Positions 8,348-15,198 of a DNA stretch of 25,532 nt are shown here, piece by piece; positions within the stretch are counted from its first letter, which is position 1; every line of letters begins with the position of its first letter. The stretch spans positions 1 through 25,532 of the IMG/VR virus record IMGVR_UViG_3300039412_000775; one strand, given 5' to 3'. Below the pieces are notes generated by a model, which saw nothing but the letters and a program-made list of their open reading frames with translations, did no database searches and was not told where the DNA came from. The position numbers and the translations under genes are program-made. The stretch is from a virus.

Positions 8348-8749
8348 CTATGCCACCTCCGCCAGTTCGATCTGCGGGACGTTCAGACGCCCCAGGGTCA
8401 TCTCCTGCACCCAACCGCCCCGGAAGACCACCGTGTAGCGTCCAGTGGTGCTGTTTCCAGCGGGGTCGTAGTTGGAGCCAACCGGCGTGGCCTCCCAAGG
8501 GTTGTAGAAGTAGAACGGAACGTCCCGGTGCGCGTCCCAGAAGGTCTTCAGTGCGGCCAGCGCGGTCTCCGTTAGCCGTTTCCCGAGTTTGAACGACCGG
8601 CGCGGCGTCTGCGCCAGGCGGTACCGATGGACGGTGCCATCGTGGTACTGATTCTCGATCTGCAGGAAGGCGCAGTCCTCCACGAACGCGGTGCAGAGGC
8701 TCTGCGCCATCACGGCATCTGGTGCGGCGTTCTGGACACTTCCTGGCAT
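8348..8749 (-). CDS. Minor tail protein, lambda gpM-like by position and sequence pattern
   Basis: 133 aa, four bases after the tape measure stop codon. It contains the pattern of small distal-tail proteins: an N-terminal strand region, 'RRSFKLGKRLTETALAALK', 'FWDAHRDVPFYFYNPWE', then 'RYTVVFRGGWVQEMTLGRL' near the end. Lambda places gene M directly after the tape measure gene H, and this gene has the same position. In lambda, M joins the tail tip initiator complex around which the tape measure protein assembles. The first domain of the next protein (4037-8347) looks like a second copy of this domain. Confidence 0.75.
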   Translation of the reverse strand: MPGSVQNAAPDAVMAQSLCTAFVEDCAFLQIENQYHDGTVHRYRLAQTPRRSFKLGKRLTETALAALKTFWDAHRDVPFYFYNPWEATPVGSNYDPAGNSTTGRYTVVFRGGWVQEMTLGRLNVPQIELAEVA

Positions 8750-8753
8750 TGGC

Positions 8754-11700
8754 TTAGGAGATTACGAGGCCGGGCTGCTGCATCCACGCGCTGTTGGAGA
8801 CGCGACCGTTACTCGATGCGGCCGCACTCGACCACTGAGATTGCACGAACTCAGGCGTCACCACCTGGCCGGCCACGAACTGCGCAGCGCCCTGGCCAGA
8901 GACGTTGACCTGGAGCGACATCGGACCGGGGTACTGGCCGGCAGGCTGGCCGCCAGCGGTCAGCAGGCTGCTCTGGTACACGTTGGGATTTCCAAACATG
9001 TAGGTGGGCGCCTGGTAGAGACTGCCGCCCTGCTCCACCAGGCTCGCCCCGTGGGGCGTGGTGGCCGACAGGGGCATCTTCTGGCCGCTGGCCGCCGCGT
9101 AGAGTTCGATGGTCTTGCGGACGTCCGGATCGCGCACCGCCATCGACACGTGCCCCGAGTATTTCTGTTTGGCGATATCGACGATCTGCTTCGCCATGGC
9201 GGCGTCGATGCTGACGCCATAAATCTGCTTCACCAGGCGCTTCGCTTCGTTCTCTTTGGACTCCACGCCGGCGACCTTCTCCCCGATGCCGATTCCGGCG
9301 CCCACGGTACCGCCAATGAGTGCGCCCAGCGGGCCGCCGTACTTGAACCCGATCAACGCGCCGCCGGCAGCGCCCTCACCGACACCGCGCCAGGTGCCGG
9401 CATGCCCGATCAGCCCGTCCATCGCCAGCGCGGCGCCGCCCATGAGCGCAGCGTTGGACTTCCCGAGAGCGGTGAGCTTACCGCCGAGGCTGTCGATACT
9501 GATGGACTGGTTGCCCACCGTCGACCAGAGGCCCCCCTGCGAATCCTTAGAAACGTCGCCGAAGCCGAACATGCCCTTCAACCCGGCGAGGCCGCCCTTC
9601 AAGCTGCCAAGGATGCCGCCAGGCCCACCCGCGCCACCGGCGCCACCAGCGCCGCCACCACCGAAGCCGCCCGAACCGGCGCCAAGGGGGACGCCGGCGC
9701 CGCCGCCGCCCTGCGGCAGGTCGAATCCGCCCACCGGGCCAGCGAAGCCCGACGTGCCGCCCGGGCCGCCGACAAGACTGGCGATTTGGCCCATTCCACC
9801 GCCGCCACCGCCAGCCATGCTGACGATCTGGCCAACACCGCCGCCCCCGACGCCCACGCTGGCTCCCCCGCCGCCCACAGCGCGGCCCCCGAGCCCGAGT
9901 GCGGCAAGTATACCCACTCCGCCACCGACGCCGCCCGGGGCGCCCCCGCCGCCGAACACGGGCTGGCCGCCAGCCAGCCCATTGCCGCCGGCAAAGCCCA
10001 CCTTGGTGCCGTACAGCATCCCCATCAGCATCGCCGCCACGCGCGACGTGACGACGTCCTTGATGGCGGTCAGTAACGCGGTCTTCAGGGAGTTGCCAAT
10101 GGCGGACCAGACGGACTGCGACTTCGTCAGGAGGGCGTCGAAGACGCCGCCCGCTTCCTTCTTCAGCGATTCGAAGACCTGCTTGTTGTGGTCGCGAACC
10201 ATGGCCACGGTCTTGATGGAGGCGTTCTCGCGCGCCGCCTGGACATCCGCGTCGTTCCCCTCCTCCGCCTGGTCGCGGATATCCTGGCGCTGCTGACTGA
10301 GGTCGTTGAGCCGAGCCGCAATCTCGTCGGCTTTGTAGCCGAGGCGCTTCATGTTGAGTTCTTCTTCCATCAGCACCCGGCTGGTGTCGATGTCGTAGAG
10401 GCGCTGCTTGACCTCGTGCACCTTTTCCAGGTACTCGATCTCGATATCCGCCTTGCGCTGCTCGACGGCGATCTTCTGCTCCATCGTCTGCGGATCCATG
10501 GCCTCGAGCTGCCGGACGCGGGCATCCCGCGCAAAGCCGGCACGCTGCTCCTCGAACTCGTAAACCTTCGCCGCCTGCTCTAAATCCTGTTCAGAGGCTT
10601 CCTGGTTGTGCTTCAGACGCTCATCGAACAGCTTGCCGTCCCACTCCAGCCGCTTGCGCGCGAGTTCCTCTTCTTCCTTGGACGCCTCGGCAGTGACCTT
10701 ATGGTTCGATTCGGTGACGTGCTCTTTGTAGGCGTCGAACTTCTTTCGGGCCTCGTCGATAACGGAGGTCCACGAGGCAGCCGTCATCGGCACCTGGTGC
10801 GAGGCGCCGCGCTCGTCGACGAAGGACGACCGCTTGGCCATCTCGGCGTTGATCTCTTCGGCCTCTTTGGCGAAGCCGGTCTTGCCAGCCGCGCCGGCGG
10901 CCACTGCCCGGTCGGCAAAGACCCGCTCGTTTTCCTCCTGTTTCCTGCGGACCTCGGCGGCGAGTTTCAGCGCCTCCAGCTTTTGGGCCTTCTTGATTTC
11001 GTCATCTTCGCCAGTGTCCTGCTTGGCGCCAGGCTTAGTCTCCGCGCCGACGAGGTGAAGCCCCGATTTGGCCCACGAGACGTCTCCCGCGGCCGCCTCT
11101 CGCTTGCCGGTCAGCGCAAAGCGAATGTCTTCATCAGATACTCCTTGCGCGTGCAGCTTCGCCATGCCGCTACTCTCACCAGCGAGCTTCCGAATCTGGT
11201 CGCCGCGCTGCGCATCAAACTGCCGCTGCTGGCTCTCCTTCATCGTGTTGTAGCCGTGAGCAATGACGGCACCGGCGGCTATGCCACCGGCAATCGCGAT
11301 AGTGACCGGGTTGGCGGCAAGCGCGATGTTGAGCAACCCCTGCGCCGCCGCGTAAGCTTTAGTGGCGATGGTGATCGTGCCGATGATGCCGGCGAGAACC
11401 AGCGCGCCCTCTCCAAACTTGGCCAGCCAATCGGCGTTGTCCTTGAGGAACCCGACGAGGTCCCGGAGATGGCCGATCCAGGACTTCATGTATCCCTGGA
11501 ACTTTTCGCCCACAGCCTCTTTCAGTTCGTTTATTTCGCGGGCGAGGGCGGCGGTCTGCGTCTCCACGCTGCCGGCGGCTGCCGCCGCGGCGCCGTGAAT
11601 CCTTCCGGCAGCTTCCATCACCGCGTTGTACCGAAGCTGGACGACCTCGGTGTCGGTGAGCGTCCGGTTGAGTTCCAGTTCCGTGATTTGCAGATCGCGG

Positions 11701-12272
11701 GTGAAGTCGACGCGCAGGCCCGCCGATCGTAGGGCCCGGGCGTTGCCGAACTCGATGGCCTGAAGGATCTTTTCCAGAGCCTCGGGCGCGGCGATATTCT
11801 CGATGGCGGCGGCGTCCTTAGCGACCTTGGCGAGGCCCTCCGCCTTCGAAAGGGAGAGGTTGGCAACGATCAGGCGATCCACGGTGTGGATTGCTTCCTG
11901 CGTCGAGAACCCAACCGCCTTAACCGACAGGACCGCCTTGTTCGCAGCCTCGGAACTGACCCTGTGCGCCTTGGCCAGGGAGTCCATCGAGAGCGCCATC
12001 TTGTCGGTGTGGGCCGCGTACTGCGCAGCGCCCACGGTCCAGTCCTTAACCCAGTTGAGCGCCTGCTTGATCGCGTCCGCCAGGAGGTTCCCAGCGGTGG
12101 CGCCCTTGACCATGCTGACGGTGATCCCGTCGATGCCCTCGGACGCGCCGCGCGTGGCCTGCGTGGCCGCCTGCTCCATGCTGGACAGGCCGGTGTTGAT
12201 GCTCTTGATCGAGGCGTTCGCCTTGTTGACGTCCACCTCGACGACGAGTTCCAGCTTGCTGTTGTCGGCCAT
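8754..12272 (-). CDS. Tail tape measure protein
   Basis: 1172 aa. The protein spans the tail lumen, sets tail length and is usually ejected with DNA. The N-terminus is an amphipathic helical region. A hydrophobic Ala/Ile/Gly stretch at about residues 285-340 fits the membrane-active segment typical of tape measure proteins. Residues about 420-700 are charged and rich in Glu/Lys/Arg, predicted coiled coil. Residues about 755-890 are an unusual glycine-rich tract. A second small-residue hydrophobic region follows near 950-1000. Using the family rule of about 0.15 nm per residue, the tail would be about 175 nm long if unprocessed. The position after the G/GT chaperone and before the M-like gene is as in lambda. 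No strong ribosome binding site precedes the ATG. Confidence 0.92.
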   Translation of the reverse strand: MADNSKLELVVEVDVNKANASIKSINTGLSSMEQAATQATRGASEGIDGITVSMVKGATAGNLLADAIKQALNWVKDWTVGAAQYAAHTDKMALSMDSLAKAHRVSSEAANKAVLSVKAVGFSTQEAIHTVDRLIVANLSLSKAEGLAKVAKDAAAIENIAAPEALEKILQAIEFGNARALRSAGLRVDFTRDLQITELELNRTLTDTEVVQLRYNAVMEAAGRIHGAAAAAAGSVETQTAALAREINELKEAVGEKFQGYMKSWIGHLRDLVGFLKDNADWLAKFGEGALVLAGIIGTITIATKAYAAAQGLLNIALAANPVTIAIAGGIAAGAVIAHGYNTMKESQQRQFDAQRGDQIRKLAGESSGMAKLHAQGVSDEDIRFALTGKREAAAGDVSWAKSGLHLVGAETKPGAKQDTGEDDEIKKAQKLEALKLAAEVRRKQEENERVFADRAVAAGAAGKTGFAKEAEEINAEMAKRSSFVDERGASHQVPMTAASWTSVIDEARKKFDAYKEHVTESNHKVTAEASKEEEELARKRLEWDGKLFDERLKHNQEASEQDLEQAAKVYEFEEQRAGFARDARVRQLEAMDPQTMEQKIAVEQRKADIEIEYLEKVHEVKQRLYDIDTSRVLMEEELNMKRLGYKADEIAARLNDLSQQRQDIRDQAEEGNDADVQAARENASIKTVAMVRDHNKQVFESLKKEAGGVFDALLTKSQSVWSAIGNSLKTALLTAIKDVVTSRVAAMLMGMLYGTKVGFAGGNGLAGGQPVFGGGGAPGGVGGGVGILAALGLGGRAVGGGGASVGVGGGGVGQIVSMAGGGGGGMGQIASLVGGPGGTSGFAGPVGGFDLPQGGGGAGVPLGAGSGGFGGGGAGGAGGAGGPGGILGSLKGGLAGLKGMFGFGDVSKDSQGGLWSTVGNQSISIDSLGGKLTALGKSNAALMGGAALAMDGLIGHAGTWRGVGEGAAGGALIGFKYGGPLGALIGGTVGAGIGIGEKVAGVESKENEAKRLVKQIYGVSIDAAMAKQIVDIAKQKYSGHVSMAVRDPDVRKTIELYAAASGQKMPLSATTPHGASLVEQGGSLYQAPTYMFGNPNVYQSSLLTAGGQPAGQYPGPMSLQVNVSGQGAAQFVAGQVVTPEFVQSQWSSAAASSNGRVSNSAWMQQPGLVIS
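9599..9994 (-). repeat. Glycine-rich low-complexity tract within the tape measure gene
   Basis: This stretch encodes about 130 residues made mostly of Gly with Ala, Pro, Val and Ser. The motif 'GGxGQIxSxxGG' occurs twice close together ('VGQIVSMAGGG' and 'MGQIASLVGG'), and a later part is built of GGA/GGP steps. On the plus strand it reads as GCC/CCG-rich DNA and gives long spurious ORFs. It is a low-complexity coding repeat, not a CRISPR or separate gene. Confidence 0.8.
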
Positions 12273-12430
12273 GTAGAGTGACTGTTGGCTCGGAGCTTGG
12301 ACCTGAGAAGTTCGCCCAGAAGGAGATTGAACGGTCAGTGTGTTGCGGATTCGTTAAGGGTACGGTGTTACCGGCGGGCGATCCCCCTCAGCTTCCCAGA
12401 TGGCGACTTAACCGGCGCACGTCTACGGGT

Positions 12431-12448
12431 CGGGCGTAATAACGCCCG
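12431..12448. other. Short hairpin (7-bp stem, 4-base loop)
   Basis: CGGGCGT-AATA-ACGCCCG is a perfect inverted repeat, extendable by a T-G wobble and one G-C pair. No T-tract follows on either strand, so it is not a typical intrinsic terminator. It could affect mRNA processing or stability ahead of the tape measure gene, or be chance in GC-rich DNA. Confidence 0.45.
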
Positions 12449-12498
12449 GCTGAGCGGAAGGCATCAGCCCGGCGAGCTGCCCAGGCGGCGGTGGCGAA

Positions 12499-12530
12499 AG
12501 AAGGCAAAGGGATAAGAAGGCAAAGGGATA
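12499..12530. repeat. Perfect 16-bp tandem duplication
   Basis: The unit AGAAGGCAAAGGGATA occurs twice with no spacer (12499-12514 and 12515-12530). It is purine-rich and AT-richer than its surroundings and lies 40 bases upstream of the plus-strand ORF at 12571. It may be a slippage duplication, or a pair of binding sites for a regulator. No sequence match to a known operator is claimed. Confidence 0.7.
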
Positions 12531-12570
12531 GACGGTCACATCGTGCCACGGTGGTAGAATCAGTTCAACT

Positions 12571-12876
12571 ATGAGCCCCGACGAGCAGGATGCCGCAGTC
12601 CTTTGAATCGTAAAAGACCGCGCCGAAGCCAAACGGCGACGCGCGCTCTTGGAGAGCGAACTCCAAGCCGCAGGCAAAGCCCTGCATGTAATCTCCGAGG
12701 CCCTTCCCTTGCTGGGATCACCCGTCGTGAACATACCTGTTCTACTGAAACTGATCGCTGAGAATGCAGCGCTGCTCGCACCGTCGAAGCTGGCCCAAAT
12801 GATGCAGGAATACGCGGACCTTTCCGCCCAGATCGCAGATCTGGACGCAAGCGCCAAAGCGGCCGGGATCGACTGA
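12571..12876 (+). pseudogene. Small helical ORF interrupted by an in-frame TGA
   Basis: ATG at 12571 opens a frame that meets TGA at 12604-12606 after 11 codons. The same frame then runs open for 89 codons to a stop at 12874-12876. The downstream part is protein-like: charged helix ('KDRAEAKRRRALLESELQ'), then hydrophobic helical segments and an acidic end. A CGA-to-TGA transition would explain the break and would restore a 101-aa protein. An alternative is initiation at TTG 12649, giving 75 aa, but no ribosome binding site precedes it. TAGAAT at 12555-12560 could be a -10 element, with no clear -35. Orientation is opposite to all surrounding phage genes. Function unknown. Confidence 0.45.
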
Positions 12877-12889
12877 AATCAAGAGACGT

Positions 12890-13042
12890 TCAACGTACTT
12901 TCCAGGAACTGACGCCGCACTGGTCACGGATAGCGGGCCAGTTGGCCGAAATGTCGTCCCGGACTTGTGCCGCTTGAGGTCCCCAGTCGGCGTTGTGGGA
13001 AATGGCTCCGGCCTGCTCGCCCAGCGTTTCGGCATAGCCGCC
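12890..13042 (-). other. Open reading frame continuing past the GT stop codon
   Basis: After the TGA that ends the GT frame (13045-13043), the same frame stays open for 50 sense codons to a TGA at 12892-12890. The product would begin GGYAETLGEQ and end ANWPAIRDQC-GVSSWKVR, and looks protein-like. There is no ATG, GTG or TTG in it, so it cannot be an ordinary gene. It may be the end of a once longer GT protein cut by a nonsense change, a readthrough extension, or chance. Functional status is unclear. Confidence 0.3.
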
Positions 13043-13998
13043 TCAGGTAGGCTCTTTGCCTCTCCATGAGGGCGACTTTTCCCGGTCCAGCACGTCCCGT
13101 TCTTCCGCGATGATCAGCATCGCGGCCATCTCATCCGCCCGAATATCGCCGAGGGAGATTTGCACTCCCAGTTTCAGCGCGCACATGAGGTCGAGCGCGC
13201 GCCGGATTACCAGCCCCTTCTCCGATGCTTGGGCGGCGTCGAGCCGGTCATGGGGACAGTGGTCGCATCGGCCGCCGTCATCGGGAGAGTCGGGGCAGAG
13301 GCCGGGATCGCACAGTTCCTCGCGCCGCATGGCCCAATGCACCAGGAACCTGAACGAGGGATCCGCCGGCCAATCCCCGGCTAGAAATTTGCGTCGCGAT
13401 CCTCTGCGAACGCATTGTCCATCGCGTCGATGGCGGCCTTCACCGCCACCGCCTGGTGGATGATCGGAACGTCGCCAGCGTAGCCCTCGGTGGAGACGAC
13501 GAGTTTCTTATAGAGCACGCCAGCCGGGCTGATGTTGATGGTGAGTTCCTGCTTGCCGAAGGGGAGGTCGAGCACCCGCGCGAAGCCGCGCCGGTAATCG
13601 AAGACGTCCTTCGCCGAGGGCATGTTCAGAACGTGGGCGGTCGAACCGCCCAGGACCCGCGTGGTGATGCGGAAAGAGTCCCCCTCGGACACCACGTCGT
13701 CCACCTCGGATGTGGACAATTGCTCGACCACCTTGACCGCTTCGAACGCGTCAATGTCCGGCGCCGGATCGGAACGGATCTTGGCGACCAGCGCGGCATC
13801 CACGTCCTCGCCGTTGCCGACGATGGTTTCGGAGATGCCGCGCCCTAGCTGCTTGATAACGACCTTGCGGCGACGCTGGCGTTCAATCCATTCATCGTCG
13901 GAAGGAAAGCGGACGCGGACGGTCTTCACGCCGCCCGGCGCCCGCAGATTGACCGCGATCGGTCTGCTTGCATCAAACACTACAGCAGTCTGTTCCAT
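13043..13998 (-). CDS. Tail assembly chaperone GT, made by -1 frameshift from G
   Basis: The extended product joins the 205-aa G protein (13998-13381) to a 113-residue extension read in the -1 frame (13384-13043), about 318 aa in total. No start codon is needed for the extension: its frame is open from before the G stop, and the heptamer AAATTTC sits directly before that stop. In lambda the same arrangement makes gpG and gpGT in a fixed ratio; the T part contacts tail tube subunits and G binds the tape measure protein. The extension contains C230-x4-C235-x9-C245-x2-C248, a possible metal site, followed by a helical part ('LVIRRALDLMCALKLGV') that ends in an acidic helix and a basic tail. Confidence 0.82.
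13381..13998 (-). CDS. Tail assembly chaperone G
   Basis: 205 aa from ATG at 13998 with AAGGAG eight bases before it; the frame extends further upstream as an ORF, but that part is a shadow of the major tail protein gene. The protein is acidic and mixed alpha/beta, with an N-terminal segment 'RFPSDDEWIERQRRRKVVIK' and a central 'DDVVSEGDSFRITTRVLGG' region. It is identified mainly by position between the major tail protein and tape measure genes and by the frameshift site at its 3' end. The unextended form would predominate and coat the tape measure protein during tail assembly, as in lambda. Confidence 0.8.
   Translation of the reverse strand: MEQTAVVFDASRPIAVNLRAPGGVKTVRVRFPSDDEWIERQRRRKVVIKQLGRGISETIVGNGEDVDAALVAKIRSDPAPDIDAFEAVKVVEQLSTSEVDDVVSEGDSFRITTRVLGGSTAHVLNMPSAKDVFDYRRGFARVLDLPFGKQELTINISPAGVLYKKLVVSTEGYAGDVPIIHQAVAVKAAIDAMDNAFAEDRDANF
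13384..13390 (-). promoter_or_regulatory. -1 ribosomal frameshift slippery site AAATTTC
   Basis: Read on the minus strand, the zero frame is GCA-AAT-TTC-TAG. The heptamer A-AAT-TTC fits X-XXY-YYZ, so slippage by one base re-pairs as AAA-TTT and continues CTA-GCC-GGG into the open GT frame. The G stop codon follows at once. The sequence just downstream is GC-rich (GCCGGGGATTGGCCGGC) and could fold to stimulate pausing. No bench evidence exists here. Confidence 0.85.
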
Positions 13999-14006
13999 GG
14001 TTCTCC

Positions 14007-15050
14007 TTACTGGCAGATGCCGTCCACCGCGGATTTGGCCACTGCGGTGAGGATGCCGTTGGTGGCGTCGTACTGGGGCACGCAGTCCACCGCAACCGTG
14101 GCGAACTGATCCGTCTCCCCGATCTCCACCGTGGAGAAGGCGACCTTCTGCCAGGTGAGTTGGAGCGAGTTGTTGGCGTCGTAGTCGAGCATCATCACCG
14201 CCGTGCCGGTGGTCTGCGCCTTGAGCTTCGCGTATTCTGCCGAGTTGGCATCGAAGCGGGCGACGAACTTCAAGGTGCCCTGACGATTGCCAAACTCCAG
14301 CCGGCCCCGGACCGCGCCGCTGGTTGCGTCGCCGCCCGTCTGGAAGCCCGAACCCGGATAGAAGCCGTCGTTCATCCGGAGATTGTTTTTCCAGGAGGTT
14401 TCCAGGGAGACGACGTTCTTGGAGGTGACATAATCCACGCCGTTGATCGTCAGCGTAAGAGACGCGGACGGCAGCAGCTTCTCGACGGTGGCAGCCGGCA
14501 TGACGATGCCGGTGGCCGAGTCGATAACCTTGCCCGAGCCCGCGAACTCGCAGGTGATCTTGCTGTTGGCGCGCCCGGGCCCGGACCCGATGGCGATGGT
14601 GAAGCCCTCGATGGCGCAGCCCACTGCCTGCCGATCCAGGATCACGCCGCTGCCGGGCCGAATCTGCTCCACGAAGGAGAAGTACGGCAGTTCGGTGTCG
14701 TCGCCGGCAGACGGAAAGAGCGGGGTGCAGGTGTACGTGAAGGCAGGGGAGGAGCCTGATTTCACCACCTTGCCCAGGCCGAAGCACACCGCCCACGCAG
14801 CCATCTCCGCGCTGAGGTACTTCTCCAGCGTCCCGGTTACGTCCCAGGACGTCTTGAAGGTCGTGGTGGCGAACTCGTGGCCCTTGCCGTACTCTGTCGC
14901 GTCGTCTTCAATCGCCAGCTTCGGGTTGGCGAGCGCGGCGTTGAGCTTGTTCATTCTCCACATCACGCCCGCGGCCTGCGCGGTGACGATGTCAGCCTGC
15001 TTGCCCTTGCCAAAACAGACGAGAATTTCCTGCAGTCTAGTGGCCGACAT
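14007..15050 (-). CDS. Major tail (tube) protein
   Basis: 347 aa. Size, beta-rich composition and position directly before the G/GT chaperone genes match a siphovirus major tail protein, the subunit that stacks as rings around the tape measure protein. The N-terminal region 'RLQEILVCFGKGKQADIVTA' and the late 'WQKVAFSTVEIGETDQFATV' are typical of tail tube proteins with an extended C-terminal part. The start ATG overlaps the 3' end of the small gene upstream by 14 bases, which suggests coupling; GAGGTAACC lies just upstream as a ribosome binding site. It should be among the most abundant late products. Confidence 0.85.
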   Translation of the reverse strand: MSATRLQEILVCFGKGKQADIVTAQAAGVMWRMNKLNAALANPKLAIEDDATEYGKGHEFATTTFKTSWDVTGTLEKYLSAEMAAWAVCFGLGKVVKSGSSPAFTYTCTPLFPSAGDDTELPYFSFVEQIRPGSGVILDRQAVGCAIEGFTIAIGSGPGRANSKITCEFAGSGKVIDSATGIVMPAATVEKLLPSASLTLTINGVDYVTSKNVVSLETSWKNNLRMNDGFYPGSGFQTGGDATSGAVRGRLEFGNRQGTLKFVARFDANSAEYAKLKAQTTGTAVMMLDYDANNSLQLTWQKVAFSTVEIGETDQFATVAVDCVPQYDATNGILTAVAKSAVDGICQ

Positions 15051-15198
15051 TTTCGGTTACCTCCTGTTTGGCTGCCGCCGGTGGAGCACACTGGTACCAA
15101 CCCTTCACAAGCAGTGGCACGAGGATCTCGGGTGTCGCTTCGACCTCTTTCGGTTCGCCCTTGCCGAAAGGAGGCATCATCCAAACCGTGGATTGCAT
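15037..15198 (-). CDS. Small conserved-position tail module protein, 53 aa
   Basis: A 53-codon frame begins with ATG at 15198, sharing one base with the TGA of the upstream gene (TGATG), and ends at TAG 15039-15037, 14 bases inside the major tail gene. The product starts MQSTVWMMPPFGKGEPKEVE and continues with 'ILVPLLVKGWYQCAPP'. The 'VKGW.Q' element is seen in small proteins encoded just ahead of phage tail tube genes, but I cannot name a family with confidence. The overlap at both ends and the lack of any other frame in this 150-base gap argue that it is real. Confidence 0.65.
   Translation of the reverse strand: MQSTVWMMPPFGKGEPKEVEATPEILVPLLVKGWYQCAPPAAAKQEVTENVGH

Larger units (their letters stand above)
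12273..12889. other. 617-base break in the late operon with no convincing minus-strand gene
   Basis: Between the tail chaperone region and the tape measure gene no minus-strand ORF looks like a protein. It holds a plus-strand ORF broken by an in-frame TGA (12571-12876), a 16-bp tandem duplication (12499-12530) and a small hairpin (12431-12448). Elsewhere in the operon gaps are at most about 70 bases. The layout resembles a moron, an extra gene inserted among late genes. No insertion-sequence ends or transposase are visible. Confidence 0.6.

Noticed and set aside
9599-9994. Possible CRISPR-like or tandem DNA repeat array
   Set aside because: The repetition is codon-level low complexity (Gly codons) without constant spacers or equal unit lengths.
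9256-10296. Proline-rich plus-strand ORF opposite the tape measure gene
   Set aside because: The poly-Pro translation is simply the complement of the glycine-rich tract of the tape measure protein.
12431-12448. Intrinsic terminator before the tape measure gene
   Set aside because: The hairpin has no T-tract on either strand, and a full stop here would cut off all downstream tail genes.
12604-12606. Selenocysteine decoding of the TGA in the plus-strand ORF
   Set aside because: No selenocysteine insertion hairpin could be recognised just downstream and no catalytic context is visible; a simple nonsense mutation is more economical.
12423-12857. 144-codon minus-strand ORF in the operon gap
   Set aside because: Ser/Ala-rich antisense of the more protein-like plus-strand frame; no coupling to the tape measure gene start and no motif.
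12742-13035. 97-codon minus-strand ORF after the GT gene
   Set aside because: Begins at a possible ATG, but the translation is rich in Arg/Pro/Thr and lacks structure; the alternative frame at 12890-13042 looks more protein-like.
13999-14796. Upstream extension of the G chaperone frame into the major tail gene
   Set aside because: The translated extension is Arg/His-rich shadow sequence; a good ribosome binding site and ATG at 13998 mark the true start.
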